Part shown: positions 1-7,090 of the stretch, piece after piece
How positions within the stretch are numbered: the stretch's first letter is position 1
How the letters are laid out: the number at the start of each line of letters is the position of its first letter
Program-made: the position numbers and the translations under genes
Assembly (NCBI GenBank): GCA_016929355.1
Contig: JAFGJA010000314.1
Span: 1-8,333, forward strand
Reading direction: 5' to 3'
From: Anaerolineae bacterium
Lineage (GTDB): Bacteria > Chloroflexota > Anaerolineae > Aggregatilineales > Aggregatilineaceae
DNA length: 8,333 bases
Notes under the pieces: generated by a model
What the model saw: only the letters and a program-made list of their open reading frames with translations
Databases searched by the model: none
Told to the model about the DNA's origin: nothing

Positions 1-2271
1 CGTCAGCACATGGCGGCTGGTGTAACCTACCGCTTTCATGACCCCGATTTCCCGGCGGCGCTCAATCATGGCTAGCCCCACCGCATTGGCGATCAAGATC
101 GCTCCGGCAACGAGAGCAAAGCCCGCTATCGTGATCACGAAGGCCAACAAGCTAAACAAAATGCCCTGCACCACCGCGCGAATGTCGCCCGCGCTGATCA
201 CCATCGCCGCCGGGATCGCTGTACCTAAATGCTCCGTTGCCGCGTCAATCTGAGAAACTTGTATCTCGCCTTCGTAGATCACAGTGGCTTGTGGCGTACT
301 CAGCGCAGCGGCCATGTCATGACTGATAATCGCGCTCGGTTGGATGTCGCCGTTCATGTAAGCATCGTCAACCAGATCATAGAAGCCCGCCAGCGTGAGG
401 ATTTGCTCTATCCCGGTGGAACCCTGCAAACGCAGCGCCATGCCCGGCTGCAATCCTTGATAGGCGGATCGCAGGGCTTGCGGCAGATAGACCCCATCGG
501 CAGCGCTGCCCCAGGCGTCACCCGTGAGATCGAGTCCCCAGGCGGGGAGATCGTACCGCCGCCCATCCAGCCAGGCGAGTTGGAGCGGCTGCCATGACTC
601 ATCGATCAACACCTCTAACGCGCTCAGTTCGGCGGGATAATGTACGTGCATGGCCTTTACCCCATCAAGACGATTCAGCGCCGCCTGGATCGCCGCATCC
701 TGATCGCGCTGTCCAAACAAGATCAGATTCGGCCCATCCAGCGATCCGAGTCGATCATCAAATTCCGTTTTCGCCGCGCTGATCGTTGCCACTGCAAAGC
801 CAATCGCCACCACGCCCACGAACAACGCAATCAACGCAAACACGAGGCGTAACTGCTGGCGTTTGAGGTTATTCCGTGCCAGAGTGAGCAAGTGTATGCG
901 CGGCAAAGGAAGCCGAGTCACCAACCACAACGCGCCGCCCATGATCAGACCTAACGCCAGGAACCCCGCCAGCGCGAACGCGATCACGCCCAGGCCTTGC
1001 CCCACCGACCCCATAATGAACGTGCTCACGATGCTGAACGGCAGCGCCAACACTGCGTAGACGCCCATCGCGGCTGTCCAACGCCGCCACGCCCGCGCCG
1101 CCGAAAACTGCCGCAGCAAGATCGCCGGACGAACCGCGCTGGCCCGCAAGATCGCGTAAAAGCCGAAGATGACCGTTGTGGCGATGCCCGCCAGCGCCCC
1201 ACTGATCAAGACGCTGGCATCTACCTGCCACGTCAGCAGGAAAATCCCTGTGCCCTCCATCCCGCGCATGAGAGGCCGCGCGAGCAGCAGCGCCACAATC
1301 ATACCGAGCAAACTCCCTGCGATCCCGACCAATACGGTTTCCAGACCAAACAGCGCCAGCAAATGACGCTGCCGGTAGCCAAGCGTTTTGAGGACCGCAA
1401 TTTCCGTCGTGCGGCGGGCCAGCATCACTTGCATGGTGTTGGCTACGCCAATACCGCCCACGACCAACGCCAACATGCCCGCACCTTTCAACCCGAAGTT
1501 GAATATATCGCGGATTTTTTGCTGCGACTGGCTGAATTTATGGGCAACCATAACGTGCCACCCATCCCATTCGAGTTCATCCGCCAGCGCGTCAATAGCG
1601 CCCGCACCGGGCACGGTCAACACTGCGCCGGTCAAGACCTGGCTGTTATTGGCGATGAGCTGCGCCGTTTCCAGGCTGTAGATCACGCTTTTCGCCAGAT
1701 GATCGGGCATCATCTCAATGACACCGCCCACCGTCATCGGGCGCGGCGCACCGCTCAAGCCATCGGTCACTAATACGCTGTCGCCCACCGCCAAATCCAG
1801 ATCAGCCGCCATGTCGCGCGTCACGGCAATGTGGCCCGGTGTGCTGATCGCAGCCGCAAGATCGGCCCCATCCGGTTCGCGCATTTTTACCTCACCGATC
1901 AGAGGAAAAACTGCCGGATCAACGCCCTGCGCGTACATCACAAACGCGGTTTTTGTCCCATTTTCCGGCTTGATCAACATCGTAAACGTGCGTGCGATCA
2001 ACGTGTAATCGTCAATGCGCCCGTCAGCTTTCAGGGAATCGAGTTGGACGAGATCGTCTGGCGACAAATAGCGGTCAAGTTGGTAATCAATGGTGATGTC
2101 ACCGCCGCGAATCACGCGCGGATCACCGAGCAAGGCATCTGTGATCATGGCCGAAAGCAGTTGCATCGTGACCAACGCCATGACGCCAAACGCCACCGAG
2201 ATAATTACCAAAACGGTACGCTGGCCGCCCCGCCGCAGCGCGCGCAAGGTGTAGTGGAGATAGAAATTCAT
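1..2271 (-). CDS. ABC transporter permease, duplicated FtsX/MacB type (C-terminus cut by window edge)
   Basis: An open frame of 757 codons runs without a stop to the left edge; I checked most of it codon by codon. It begins MNFYLHYTLRALRRGGQRT. The layout is that of a full-length double-FtsX permease: span 1 at about 19-41, a MacB_PCD-like extracytoplasmic domain at about 42-258, spans at about 260-282, 312-331 and 352-374 (first FtsX domain), two linking spans at about 400-420 and 424-451, a span at 474-497, a second extracytoplasmic domain at about 498-700, then a span at about 702-732. Each half has the FtsX signature after its span: EIAVLKTLGY (about 290-299) and EIGVMKAVGY (about 741-750). 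Roughly 100 residues and two spans are probably missing. Its start lies 4 bases past the ATPase stop with a strong ribosome site, so the two form one unit. By family, such permeases use ATP hydrolysis mechanically to export peptides, lipids or drugs, or to move envelope lipoproteins. The substrate cannot be read from sequence. Confidence 0.93.
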   Translation of the reverse strand, partial: MNFYLHYTLRALRRGGQRTVLVIISVAFGVMALVTMQLLSAMITDALLGDPRVIRGGDITIDYQLDRYLSPDDLVQLDSLKADGRIDDYTLIARTFTMLIKPENGTKTAFVMYAQGVDPAVFPLIGEVKMREPDGADLAAAISTPGHIAVTRDMAADLDLAVGDSVLVTDGLSGAPRPMTVGGVIEMMPDHLAKSVIYSLETAQLIANNSQVLTGAVLTVPGAGAIDALADELEWDGWHVMVAHKFSQSQQKIRDIFNFGLKGAGMLALVVGGIGVANTMQVMLARRTTEIAVLKTLGYRQRHLLALFGLETVLVGIAGSLLGMIVALLLARPLMRGMEGTGIFLLTWQVDASVLISGALAGIATTVIFGFYAILRASAVRPAILLRQFSAARAWRRWTAAMGVYAVLALPFSIVSTFIMGSVGQGLGVIAFALAGFLALGLIMGGALWLVTRLPLPRIHLLTLARNNLKRQQLRLVFALIALFVGVVAIGFAVATISAAKTEFDDRLGSLDGPNLILFGQRDQDAAIQAALNRLDGVKAMHVHYPAELSALEVLIDESWQPLQLAWLDGRRYDLPAWGLDLTGDAWGSAADGVYLPQALRSAYQGLQPGMALRLQGSTGIEQILTLAGFYDLVDDAYMNGDIQPSAIISHDMAAALSTPQATVIYEGEIQVSQIDAATEHLGTAIPAAMVISAGDIRAVVQGILFSLLAFVITIAGFALVAGAILIANAVGLAMIERRREIGVMKAVGYTSRHVLT

Positions 2272-2275
2272 AGCG

Positions 2276-3013
2276 CTAGACTCCTTCCGCCAACCGGATC
2301 GGTTCTAACCGTGTTTCGTGGTATTCCTGATGCCCATTTCCCGGCGTGGCTAACCGGCCATCGATCAGCGTTAACACCGTGTCCGCGCGCGCGGCGACCA
2401 GTGGATCGTGGGTGGCAACTACCAGCGTAATCCCCAATTCGGCGCGAAGCTGCGCAAACAGATCGAGGACTTGCGCGCCAATCTGCGAGTCGAGATTCCC
2501 CGTCGGTTCATCGGCCAGGACCAGCGCCGGATTCGTGACCAGGGCGCGCGCAATAGCCACGCGCTGCTGCTGCCCGCCGGAAAGTTGGTGCGGGCGGTGG
2601 TGCAAACGATCACTCAAACCCACGCGATCCAGCATCTCACGCGCGCGCTGCCGGATGTGCCGCCGGTCACGGCTGACGTAAAGCGGCACTTCGACATTTT
2701 CCAGCGCGGTTAAGGTCGGGATGAGGTTAAACGACTGGAACACGATCCCGATGGCCTCATTGCGGAACCGGGCCAGCGTCGTTTCGTTCATCGTGGTGAT
2801 GTCCGTCCCGGCGATCACCAGCGTGCCCTCATTGACAGTATCGATCCCGGCGAGGATGCCGAGCAAGGTCGATTTGCCTGACCCGGATGGCCCGGTCAGC
2901 GCGACCCAACTGCTGCGCGGAATCGTGAACGAAACCCCGCGCAAAATATCGATCCGTTCGCCCGCTAGCGGGAGCCAGCGCACGAGATTGGTTGCTTCAA
3001 CTGCGTTTGGCAT
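2276..3013 (-). CDS. ABC transporter ATP-binding protein, LolD/MacB/FtsE-like
   Basis: A 245-residue cytoplasmic nucleotide-binding subunit with every catalytic element intact: Walker A GPSGSGKST at 41-49, Q-loop Gln93 in VFQSFNLIPTLTALENV, signature LSGGQ at 144-148, Walker B LVLADE at 164-169 with catalytic Glu169, D-loop NLD at 173-175, and switch His202 in VVATHD. The NLIPTLTALENVEVPL stretch and the DEPTGNLDS sequence are typical of the family that energises FtsX/MacB-type permeases (LolD, MacB N-domain, BceA). It is followed 4 bases later by such a permease, which is surely its partner. The length is normal for a stand-alone ATPase. A strong ribosome site supports the start. The C-terminal tail after about residue 222 is not recognisable. 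The operator-like array upstream suggests control by the adjacent two-component system. Confidence 0.95.
   Translation of the reverse strand: MPNAVEATNLVRWLPLAGERIDILRGVSFTIPRSSWVALTGPSGSGKSTLLGILAGIDTVNEGTLVIAGTDITTMNETTLARFRNEAIGIVFQSFNLIPTLTALENVEVPLYVSRDRRHIRQRAREMLDRVGLSDRLHHRPHQLSGGQQQRVAIARALVTNPALVLADEPTGNLDSQIGAQVLDLFAQLRAELGITLVVATHDPLVAARADTVLTLIDGRLATPGNGHQEYHETRLEPIRLAEGV
2281..2286 (-). promoter_or_regulatory. Ribosome binding site of the ABC permease gene
   Basis: The minus strand reads AAGGAG, then 9 bases, then ATG at 2271. The site lies inside the last codons of the ATPase gene. Together with the 4-base gap between stop and start, it fixes the permease start and implies coupled translation of the pair. 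Confidence 0.8.
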
Positions 3014-3023
3014 CGTTAATCAC

Positions 3024-3029
3024 ACCTCC
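3024..3029 (-). promoter_or_regulatory. Ribosome binding site of the ABC ATPase gene
   Basis: The minus strand reads GGAGGT, then 10 bases, then ATG at 3013. This near-perfect anti-16S match supports the chosen start. Confidence 0.75.
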
Positions 3030-3045
3030 GTGAATGTATGTTTTC

Positions 3046-3051
3046 ATGGTA
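3046..3051 (-). promoter_or_regulatory. Candidate -10 element for the ABC operon
   Basis: The minus strand reads TACCAT, beginning 9 bases after the last copy of the phased repeat array. No good -35 hexamer precedes it at 17 bases. That would fit a promoter of the PhoB-activated type, where regulator sites replace the -35 and the -10 sits about 10 bases further on. The predicted leader to the ATPase start is about 25-30 bases. The rival choice is GATAAT at 3070-3075 on the minus strand (five of six bases match), with a weak GCGACA 18 bases upstream. In that case the array would overlap the promoter and repression would be likelier. Confidence 0.35.
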
Positions 3052-3060
3052 CAGGTGTGA

Positions 3061-3100
3061 TGTCGCGCCATTATCGCGAAAATGTCGCAACTTTGTCGCA
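3061..3100 (-). promoter_or_regulatory. Four-copy 11-base-phased direct repeat, putative response-regulator operator
   Basis: On the minus strand the 7-base units are TGCGACA (3094-3100), TGCGACA (3083-3089), CGCGATA (3072-3078) and CGCGACA (3061-3067), each starting exactly 11 bases from the next. Two match perfectly, one differs at one base and one at two bases. A fifth, degraded unit (TGCGAAT, 3104-3110) sits at 10 bases. Direct 6-7 base repeats at 11-base spacing are how OmpR/PhoB-family regulators bind (for example the Pho box), one dimer per pair. The array lies between a histidine kinase gene and the ABC genes, with an OmpR-family regulator encoded next door. Binding by that regulator is inference. 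Confidence 0.65.
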
Positions 3101-3109
3101 GAAATTCGC

Positions 3110-3182
3110 ATGTAGGGGCCGACCAGTGTGTCGGTCCAGGGCTAACACATAACGAATCGCAGGTTCGCGTTCGCCCCTACAT
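3110..3182. repeat. 73-base palindromic intergenic repeat (GTAGGGGC...GCCCCTAC type)
   Basis: The ends are a perfect 10-base inverted repeat: ATGTAGGGGC at 3110-3119 and GCCCCTACAT at 3173-3182. Inside are smaller complementary pairs: GGCCGAC (3117-3123) with GTCGGTC (3130-3136, one G-T pair), and CGAA (3153-3156) with TTCG (3164-3167). It could therefore fold as a three-way or cruciform structure. Dispersed short elements ending in GTAGGGGC are, to my knowledge, common between genes in Chloroflexota and cyanobacteria. It encodes nothing. It sits just past the kinase stop and directly upstream of the phased array. On the minus strand it is not followed by a T run, so it is not a classical terminator for the kinase gene. 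On the plus strand a T-rich stretch lies at 3199-3208, but no plus-strand gene ends there. Confidence 0.7.
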
Positions 3183-3216
3183 GATCATGCAGAATCCATT
3201 TGTTTTTTGCATACGA

Positions 3217-4887
3217 TCAAGCGCGGGGAAGACAGATCGAAAAGGTGCTGCCAAGGCCGACGGTGCTGCTCACATCAACTGTGCCGCCCATTGCCTCGGT
3301 CAAATCCTTGACCAGCGCCAAGCCCAACCCCGCGCCGCTTTGATCGTGGCGCTGTCCGGCGCGGTAAAACCGATCCCAGATGTGCGGTAGATGTGCGGGA
3401 GCAATCCCTTCGCCGGTATCTTTGACCTGCAAACTGACGTGATCATCCGTCGCCACCGCGCTGACCGCCACAATCCCGCCGGGAGGCGTGTGTCGCACTG
3501 CATTACGCAGCAGGTTATGCAAAATTTGCTCAACGCGCATCGCGTCCACCTGGGCAGGGGGAAGATTATCGGGGAGATCAACCACCAATTCCACCTTATA
3601 CGTTTGCCACAGAACCGGCGCAGCCGCCGCCGTAATGCGCCGGATCACGTCGGGGAGATCGGTGGGCTGGCAGGTGATCGCCAGTTCGCCCACTTCCACG
3701 CGCGACAGCGTAAACAGGTCATCGATCAACCGTTGCAAGCGCAGCGTTTCGGCTTCCATCACGGCTACATCCTGCACCAGTTCGGCGGGCAATTGCTCGC
3801 GCCAACGGTACTGCATCGATTCGAGATGGCCGCGCAGAATCGCTACCGGGGTGCGGAGTTCGTGCGATACGCTGGCGACCAGTTCGCGCCGGTTATGCAG
3901 CAGTTTCGCCACATTATCGCGCTCGGTTTGCACATCCCGCATAGCGGAGTCCAGCGCGTGCGCCATCACGTTAAAATCCGTTTGCAGCGCGGCGACTTCA
4001 TCTTCGCCCTGGACAGTGACCTGAGTCGTGTAATCCCCCTGGCGCAGACTGGCGGTTGCTTCGGTGAGCTGGCGTAAACGGCGGGTGGTGCGCCGCGCGG
4101 CAAAATACGACAAGGCCAGCGACGGCGGCAGCGCCACGACAACCAACACCATCGTCAGAAAACCGATGACGATCAGCAACGGAACCAGAAAGCCAACACT
4201 CACCAAAAAAATGATACCCGGAACCGAGGCTTGCGCGTTTTCTTCTGAGACGATCACCGCGTTGTTGATGGTGGTAATCGTCGCCAGCAGAAACAAACCC
4301 AGGATCACCAACATCATGTGCGAGTGAGTCAATGACCATAACAAGTGCTGCCGCCGCAAGCGCGCCCAAAATTGCCAGACATGTATCCCACCGCGCATGA
4401 CGACAAAAGCAATCACGCCAGATATAAACACAATCGTGGGCACAGGCGGCCAGGTGAGTGTATCACTGGTCCTGGGCCATGACTCACCGTGAATGATCAC
4501 CAGTTCAAACGCCCGCAGGATGACGCCACTAACCGCCATCAAACCAGCCTGACCAGAGCGTTGGTACATGCCGGATAGCAGCGTTGCCCCACTTAACCAG
4601 ATCAGCCCACCCAACCCCAGCGCGATCACAAACCCTATGCCGATTTCAAACAGCACCCGTCGCCGCCAGGAAGCGCGGCTGCGACGCAACCGAATTCCAT
4701 ACCATGACACCGTGCTCAACAGGGCAATGAACAGGCCGTTTTGCTGTTCACCGGGACTGCTGTCATGCCGCATCAGCCAGGTGAAAGCCAGCAGCCCGAA
4801 GCCTAATCCGCCCGCTTCCAGAGCGGCGCGGGTGGGGGTTGATACCAGGAACTGAAACGAAACCGGGGGGATCAGTCGGCGCGCCAT
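3217..4887 (-). CDS. Sensor histidine kinase with a multi-span membrane sensor, HAMP, HisKA and HATPase
   Basis: A 556-residue membrane kinase. The N-terminal half is almost all hydrophobic segments (about 22-40, 50-65, 78-100, 112-132, 149-169, 190-212 and 222-258), roughly seven spans with only short loops. A HAMP-like linker follows at about 258-308 and a short helical stretch at 309-335. The HisKA box SHELRTP is at 341-347 with phospho-acceptor His342. The ATPase domain has the N box NLLRNAVRHT (458-467), G1 DTGEGI (490-495), F box WDRFYR (504-509) and G2 GAGLGL (518-523), all intact. It should autophosphorylate and pass phosphate to the upstream regulator, whose gene end it overlaps by 16 bases. 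An in-frame ATG at 4905 would add six residues; I prefer 4887 because the GGGGTGTGG stretch lies upstream of it, but neither start has a clean ribosome site. With no large external domain, the signal is probably sensed in the membrane or through the ABC permease. That last point is inference. Confidence 0.93.
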   Translation of the reverse strand: MARRLIPPVSFQFLVSTPTRAALEAGGLGFGLLAFTWLMRHDSSPGEQQNGLFIALLSTVSWYGIRLRRSRASWRRRVLFEIGIGFVIALGLGGLIWLSGATLLSGMYQRSGQAGLMAVSGVILRAFELVIIHGESWPRTSDTLTWPPVPTIVFISGVIAFVVMRGGIHVWQFWARLRRQHLLWSLTHSHMMLVILGLFLLATITTINNAVIVSEENAQASVPGIIFLVSVGFLVPLLIVIGFLTMVLVVVALPPSLALSYFAARRTTRRLRQLTEATASLRQGDYTTQVTVQGEDEVAALQTDFNVMAHALDSAMRDVQTERDNVAKLLHNRRELVASVSHELRTPVAILRGHLESMQYRWREQLPAELVQDVAVMEAETLRLQRLIDDLFTLSRVEVGELAITCQPTDLPDVIRRITAAAAPVLWQTYKVELVVDLPDNLPPAQVDAMRVEQILHNLLRNAVRHTPPGGIVAVSAVATDDHVSLQVKDTGEGIAPAHLPHIWDRFYRAGQRHDQSGAGLGLALVKDLTEAMGGTVDVSSTVGLGSTFSICLPRA

Positions 4888-5567
4888 CGGTAGCCCACAC
4901 CCCATACCGTTTCTAACGCTTCGCCCAGATCGCCTAGCTTTTTGCGCAGCCGCAGCACCGCGTTATCCACCGAACGATCCCCACTGACGTAGGCTTCGCG
5001 CCATACCGCATCGAGTAAATAGGCCCGGCTAAACGCGCGCCCCGGATTCCGCAGCAGCAAATATAACAGCGCGAATTCCGTCGGACTCAGATCGAGGGAT
5101 ACATCGTCAATGGTGGCGCGGTGAGCGTCCGGGTCCAGGGTTAGATTCGCATGAGTGAGAAGCGCGGCCTGGGGACTACGATCCGCTTGCAAGGTTTGCT
5201 CAATCAACTCAACCCGCCGCAGCATGGCATGAATCCGCGCGAGGAGTTCGCGCATACTGAACGGCTTGGTCAGATAATCGTCCGCGCCCACTTCCAGACC
5301 CACGACCCGGTCAATTTCTTCGCTGCGCGCGGTGAGCATCAAGACCGGCGTCGCGGCAGATTGGCGAATCTGGCGCAGCACATCCAGGCCATCTCGCTTG
5401 GGCAGCATCCAATCCAGAAGGACCAAATCCGGCGATTGGGCAGCATGTAACTCTAACGCAGCCTCGCCATCTGCCGCGTGAAACGTGGTATAGCCAGCTT
5501 CCGCCAGATCGCGCAAAATGATCTGGGCAAGATGCATTTCATCTTCTACCAACAAAATCGTCGCCAT
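4872..5567 (-). CDS. Response regulator, OmpR/PhoB family (receiver plus winged helix)
   Basis: A 231-residue DNA-binding regulator starting MATILLVEDE. The receiver domain (about 2-115) has acidic residues Glu8 and Asp9, phospho-acceptor Asp52 in LVLLDWMLPKRDG, switch Thr79 in LMLTAR, and Lys101 in LTKPFS. The C-terminal winged helix (about 135-231) has the family landmarks LSPTEFALLYLLLRNPG, the recognition-helix region DRSVDNAVLRLRKKLGD, and the closing wing TVWGVGYRW. All key residues are present and the length is typical. An in-frame ATG 75 bases upstream exists, but the shorter start begins right at the first receiver strand as in the family, and a weak AGGGG site precedes it. It is the first gene of the regulator-kinase pair. 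Its likely targets include the phased repeats upstream of the ABC genes. No copy of that motif is seen before its own gene, so autoregulation through it is not supported. Confidence 0.95.
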   Translation of the reverse strand: MATILLVEDEMHLAQIILRDLAEAGYTTFHAADGEAALELHAAQSPDLVLLDWMLPKRDGLDVLRQIRQSAATPVLMLTARSEEIDRVVGLEVGADDYLTKPFSMRELLARIHAMLRRVELIEQTLQADRSPQAALLTHANLTLDPDAHRATIDDVSLDLSPTEFALLYLLLRNPGRAFSRAYLLDAVWREAYVSGDRSVDNAVLRLRKKLGDLGEALETVWGVGYRWRAD

Positions 5568-5623
5568 TGGCCCCTGATTTCTCTCATGCCGCCCACGGCA
5601 ATATTTTAACTTTTCGCTTGCTA

Positions 5624-5653
5624 AGTATATCATTGCGGACATTAACTATTCAA
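5624..5653 (-). promoter_or_regulatory. Candidate sigma-70-type promoter of the regulator-kinase operon
   Basis: The minus strand shows TTGAAT (5648-5653), an 18-base spacer, then TATACT (5624-5629). The -10 is preceded by TGA, an extended -10 form. Transcription would begin near 5617, giving a leader of about 50 bases before the ATG at 5567. This was judged by eye only. Confidence 0.5.
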
Positions 5654-5677
5654 TCGCAGCCCATACAGCAGGCTTTC

Positions 5678-6892
5678 ATGACCAATACGTCCAACTATCG
5701 TTGGTATATCTTAGCCCTCGCCGCCCTGACCATGTCGTTGACCGTAGCCGTACCGGGCATGTGCCTATCGGTCTTATTTGACGAAATCTCTAACGACCTC
5801 GATCTGAGCCGGACACAGATCGGCCTCATCTGGGGCATCAGCGCCTTACCCGGCGTGTTGATCGCACTGATTGGCGGTTCGCTTGGGGATCGGTTTGGCC
5901 CCAAACGTATTTTGATGCTGGCGTGTTTGTTATCCGGCGCGGCAGGCGCATTGCGCGGCACATCGGTGAATTTCATCACCCTGATTGCAACTGTATTTAT
6001 CTTTGGGCTACTAGCGGCGACAGTGCCCATGAATGCGATGAAAACCTGCGGCATCTGGTTCCCGCGCCAGCAGTTGGGACTCGCCAACGGCGTGCTCTCA
6101 ATGGGGATGGCGCTGGGTTTTATGACTAGTTCGATGATCAGCGCCACAGTGCTTTCGCCCTGGTTGGGCAGTTGGCGTTATGTGCTGGTCTTCTACGGGG
6201 GGCTGGCGATGCTGTTAAGTATTCCCTGGCTGTTCACCCGCCCCGCACCGGTTGATCACGCCGCCCTGACCACCCAGCGTCTATCGCTGCGCGCGATGCT
6301 CACCCATGTCGCCCGCATCAAACGCATGTGGTTATTAGGCTGGGCGATCCTGGGGATTGGCGGGTGTATTCAGGCCACCTTGGGCTATCTGCCGCTCTAT
6401 TTACGGGATATTGGCTGGGTTGAAGCGCGCGCCGACAGCGTAGCCGCGAGTTTTCATCTGGCGAGCATGTTTCTGGTGATCCCCCTGGCTCTCTGGTCGG
6501 ATCGAATGGGATCGCGCCGCAAGGTCTTGCTCCCCGCCGCGCTGATGATCATCACCGGGATCGGGTTGCTCTCGGTAGTCGATGGGCTGCTGGTGTGGGG
6601 AGCCGTGATCACCGCCGGGATGGTGCGCGATGGCTTCATGGCGGTGTTCTTCACCATGACGATTGAGACCGACGGCATCGGGCCAATGTATGCAGGAACC
6701 GCTACCGGGTTTGTAACGATCTTCTCCGGGATCGGCAGCTTGATCGCGCCGCCGATTGGAAACACACTTGCCACAATTACGCCGAGCTTGCCGTTTGTTT
6801 TCTGGGCAGGCATGGCCGCGCTGGGGATATTAGGCATTTACGCAGCGAAAGAATCCCCGGCGGCGGTTTCCGTCACCGGGGCGGCGAGATAA
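5678..6892 (+). CDS. Major facilitator superfamily transporter, CynX/NNP-like
   Basis: A 404-residue, 12-span inner-membrane carrier of normal family length. The loop between spans 2 and 3 carries motif A, GSLGDRFGPKR (67-77), and the matching loop in the second half reads WSDRMGSRRK (273-282), showing the two-fold repeat. The stretch WFPRQQLGLANGVLSMGMALG (127-147) resembles carriers of small anions and organic acids (nitrate/nitrite, cyanate, oxalate-formate groups), where span 4 is followed by a Trp-Phe-Pro and an Ala-Asn-Gly motif. That hints at an anionic substrate, but substrate cannot be assigned. The start at 5678 is chosen because MTNTSNYRWY leads directly into span 1. The frame is open upstream to a TTG at 5567, but those 37 codons are polar, have no family match and cover the intergenic region. 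The ribosome site is weak (CAGG about 5 bases ahead). It is divergent from the regulator operon, with no evidence of a functional link. Confidence 0.9.
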   Translation: MTNTSNYRWYILALAALTMSLTVAVPGMCLSVLFDEISNDLDLSRTQIGLIWGISALPGVLIALIGGSLGDRFGPKRILMLACLLSGAAGALRGTSVNFITLIATVFIFGLLAATVPMNAMKTCGIWFPRQQLGLANGVLSMGMALGFMTSSMISATVLSPWLGSWRYVLVFYGGLAMLLSIPWLFTRPAPVDHAALTTQRLSLRAMLTHVARIKRMWLLGWAILGIGGCIQATLGYLPLYLRDIGWVEARADSVAASFHLASMFLVIPLALWSDRMGSRRKVLLPAALMIITGIGLLSVVDGLLVWGAVITAGMVRDGFMAVFFTMTIETDGIGPMYAGTATGFVTIFSGIGSLIAPPIGNTLATITPSLPFVFWAGMAALGILGIYAAKESPAAVSVTGAAR

Positions 6893-6895
6893 GGG

Positions 6896-6911
6896 GGCAA
6901 TTTACGAAGCG
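6896..6911 (+). repeat. 16-base direct repeat, left copy
   Basis: GGCAATTTACGAAGCG begins three bases after the transporter stop codon. It differs at one base from a second copy at 7091-7106. The two bracket the inverted-repeat element between the convergent genes. Confidence 0.7.
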
Positions 6912-6952
6912 CCGTGCCTGTCAAGTTAAGCAATTTTGTACTTTCACTGTTT

Positions 6953-7081
6953 GGCCTCACCCCCTAATATCTCCGCGTATGCTGCGTATACGATCTCCCG
7001 CCAAGCCGGAGAGGGGGACTTGACCGCGTACCTGACTCCCCCTCTCCATTCGCAATGGAGAGGGGGCCGGGGGGTAAGGCC
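6953..7081. repeat. 129-base miniature inverted-repeat element
   Basis: The terminal repeats are GGCCTCACCCCC (6953-6964) and GGGGGTAAGGCC (7070-7081), complementary at 11 of 12 positions. The interior has a strong 13-base hairpin and a competing partner arm, with no coding capacity. To my knowledge, related GGCCTCACCCCC / GGAGAGGGGG intergenic elements are abundant in Chloroflexota genomes. It could be a non-autonomous mobile element or a structured boundary between two convergent genes. No flanking target duplication directly abuts it. Confidence 0.65.
7008..7066. repeat. Nested, mutually exclusive hairpin arms inside the miniature element
   Basis: A perfect 13-base stem with a 3-base loop pairs CCCCCTCTCCATT (7038-7050) with AATGGAGAGGGGG (7054-7066). 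The same left arm can instead pair with GGAGAGGGGGA at 7008-7018 (partner 7037-7047). No T run follows on either strand, so a rho-independent terminator is not supported, although the stem could protect or end transcripts from both convergent genes. Confidence 0.7.
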
Positions 7082-7090
7082 GTTTTGTGA

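Noticed and set aside
997..1773. A 258-codon open frame on the plus strand
   Set aside because: It lies wholly antisense to the clean permease frame. Its translation is rich in His, Arg and Gln with no domain, as expected for the shadow of a high-G+C gene.
3180..3189. Perfect 10-base palindrome CATGATCATG
   Set aside because: It has no spacer, no partner copy and no clear position relative to a promoter. With GATC so common in this window it may be chance.
3391..4077. A 228-codon plus-strand open frame
   Set aside because: It is antisense to the kinase HAMP, HisKA and ATPase domains, whose motifs are intact on the minus strand.
5568..5642. 25-residue N-terminal extension of the response regulator
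   Set aside because: OmpR-family receivers begin at the ILLVEDE strand, and the extension would run through the candidate promoter's start point.
5567..5677. Upstream extension of the transporter gene to a TTG start
   Set aside because: The added residues are polar and unlike the family N-terminus, and they would cover the regulator promoter. The ATG at 5678 leads straight into span 1.
5600..5677. Promoter for the transporter gene on the plus strand
   Set aside because: TTGCTA (5618-5623) and nearby AT-rich hexamers do not combine at an acceptable spacing, so I could not support a specific site.
6855..6881. CCCCGG...CCGGGG inverted repeat near the end of the transporter gene
   Set aside because: It is inside the coding region, has a long loop and no following T run, so a terminator is not supported.
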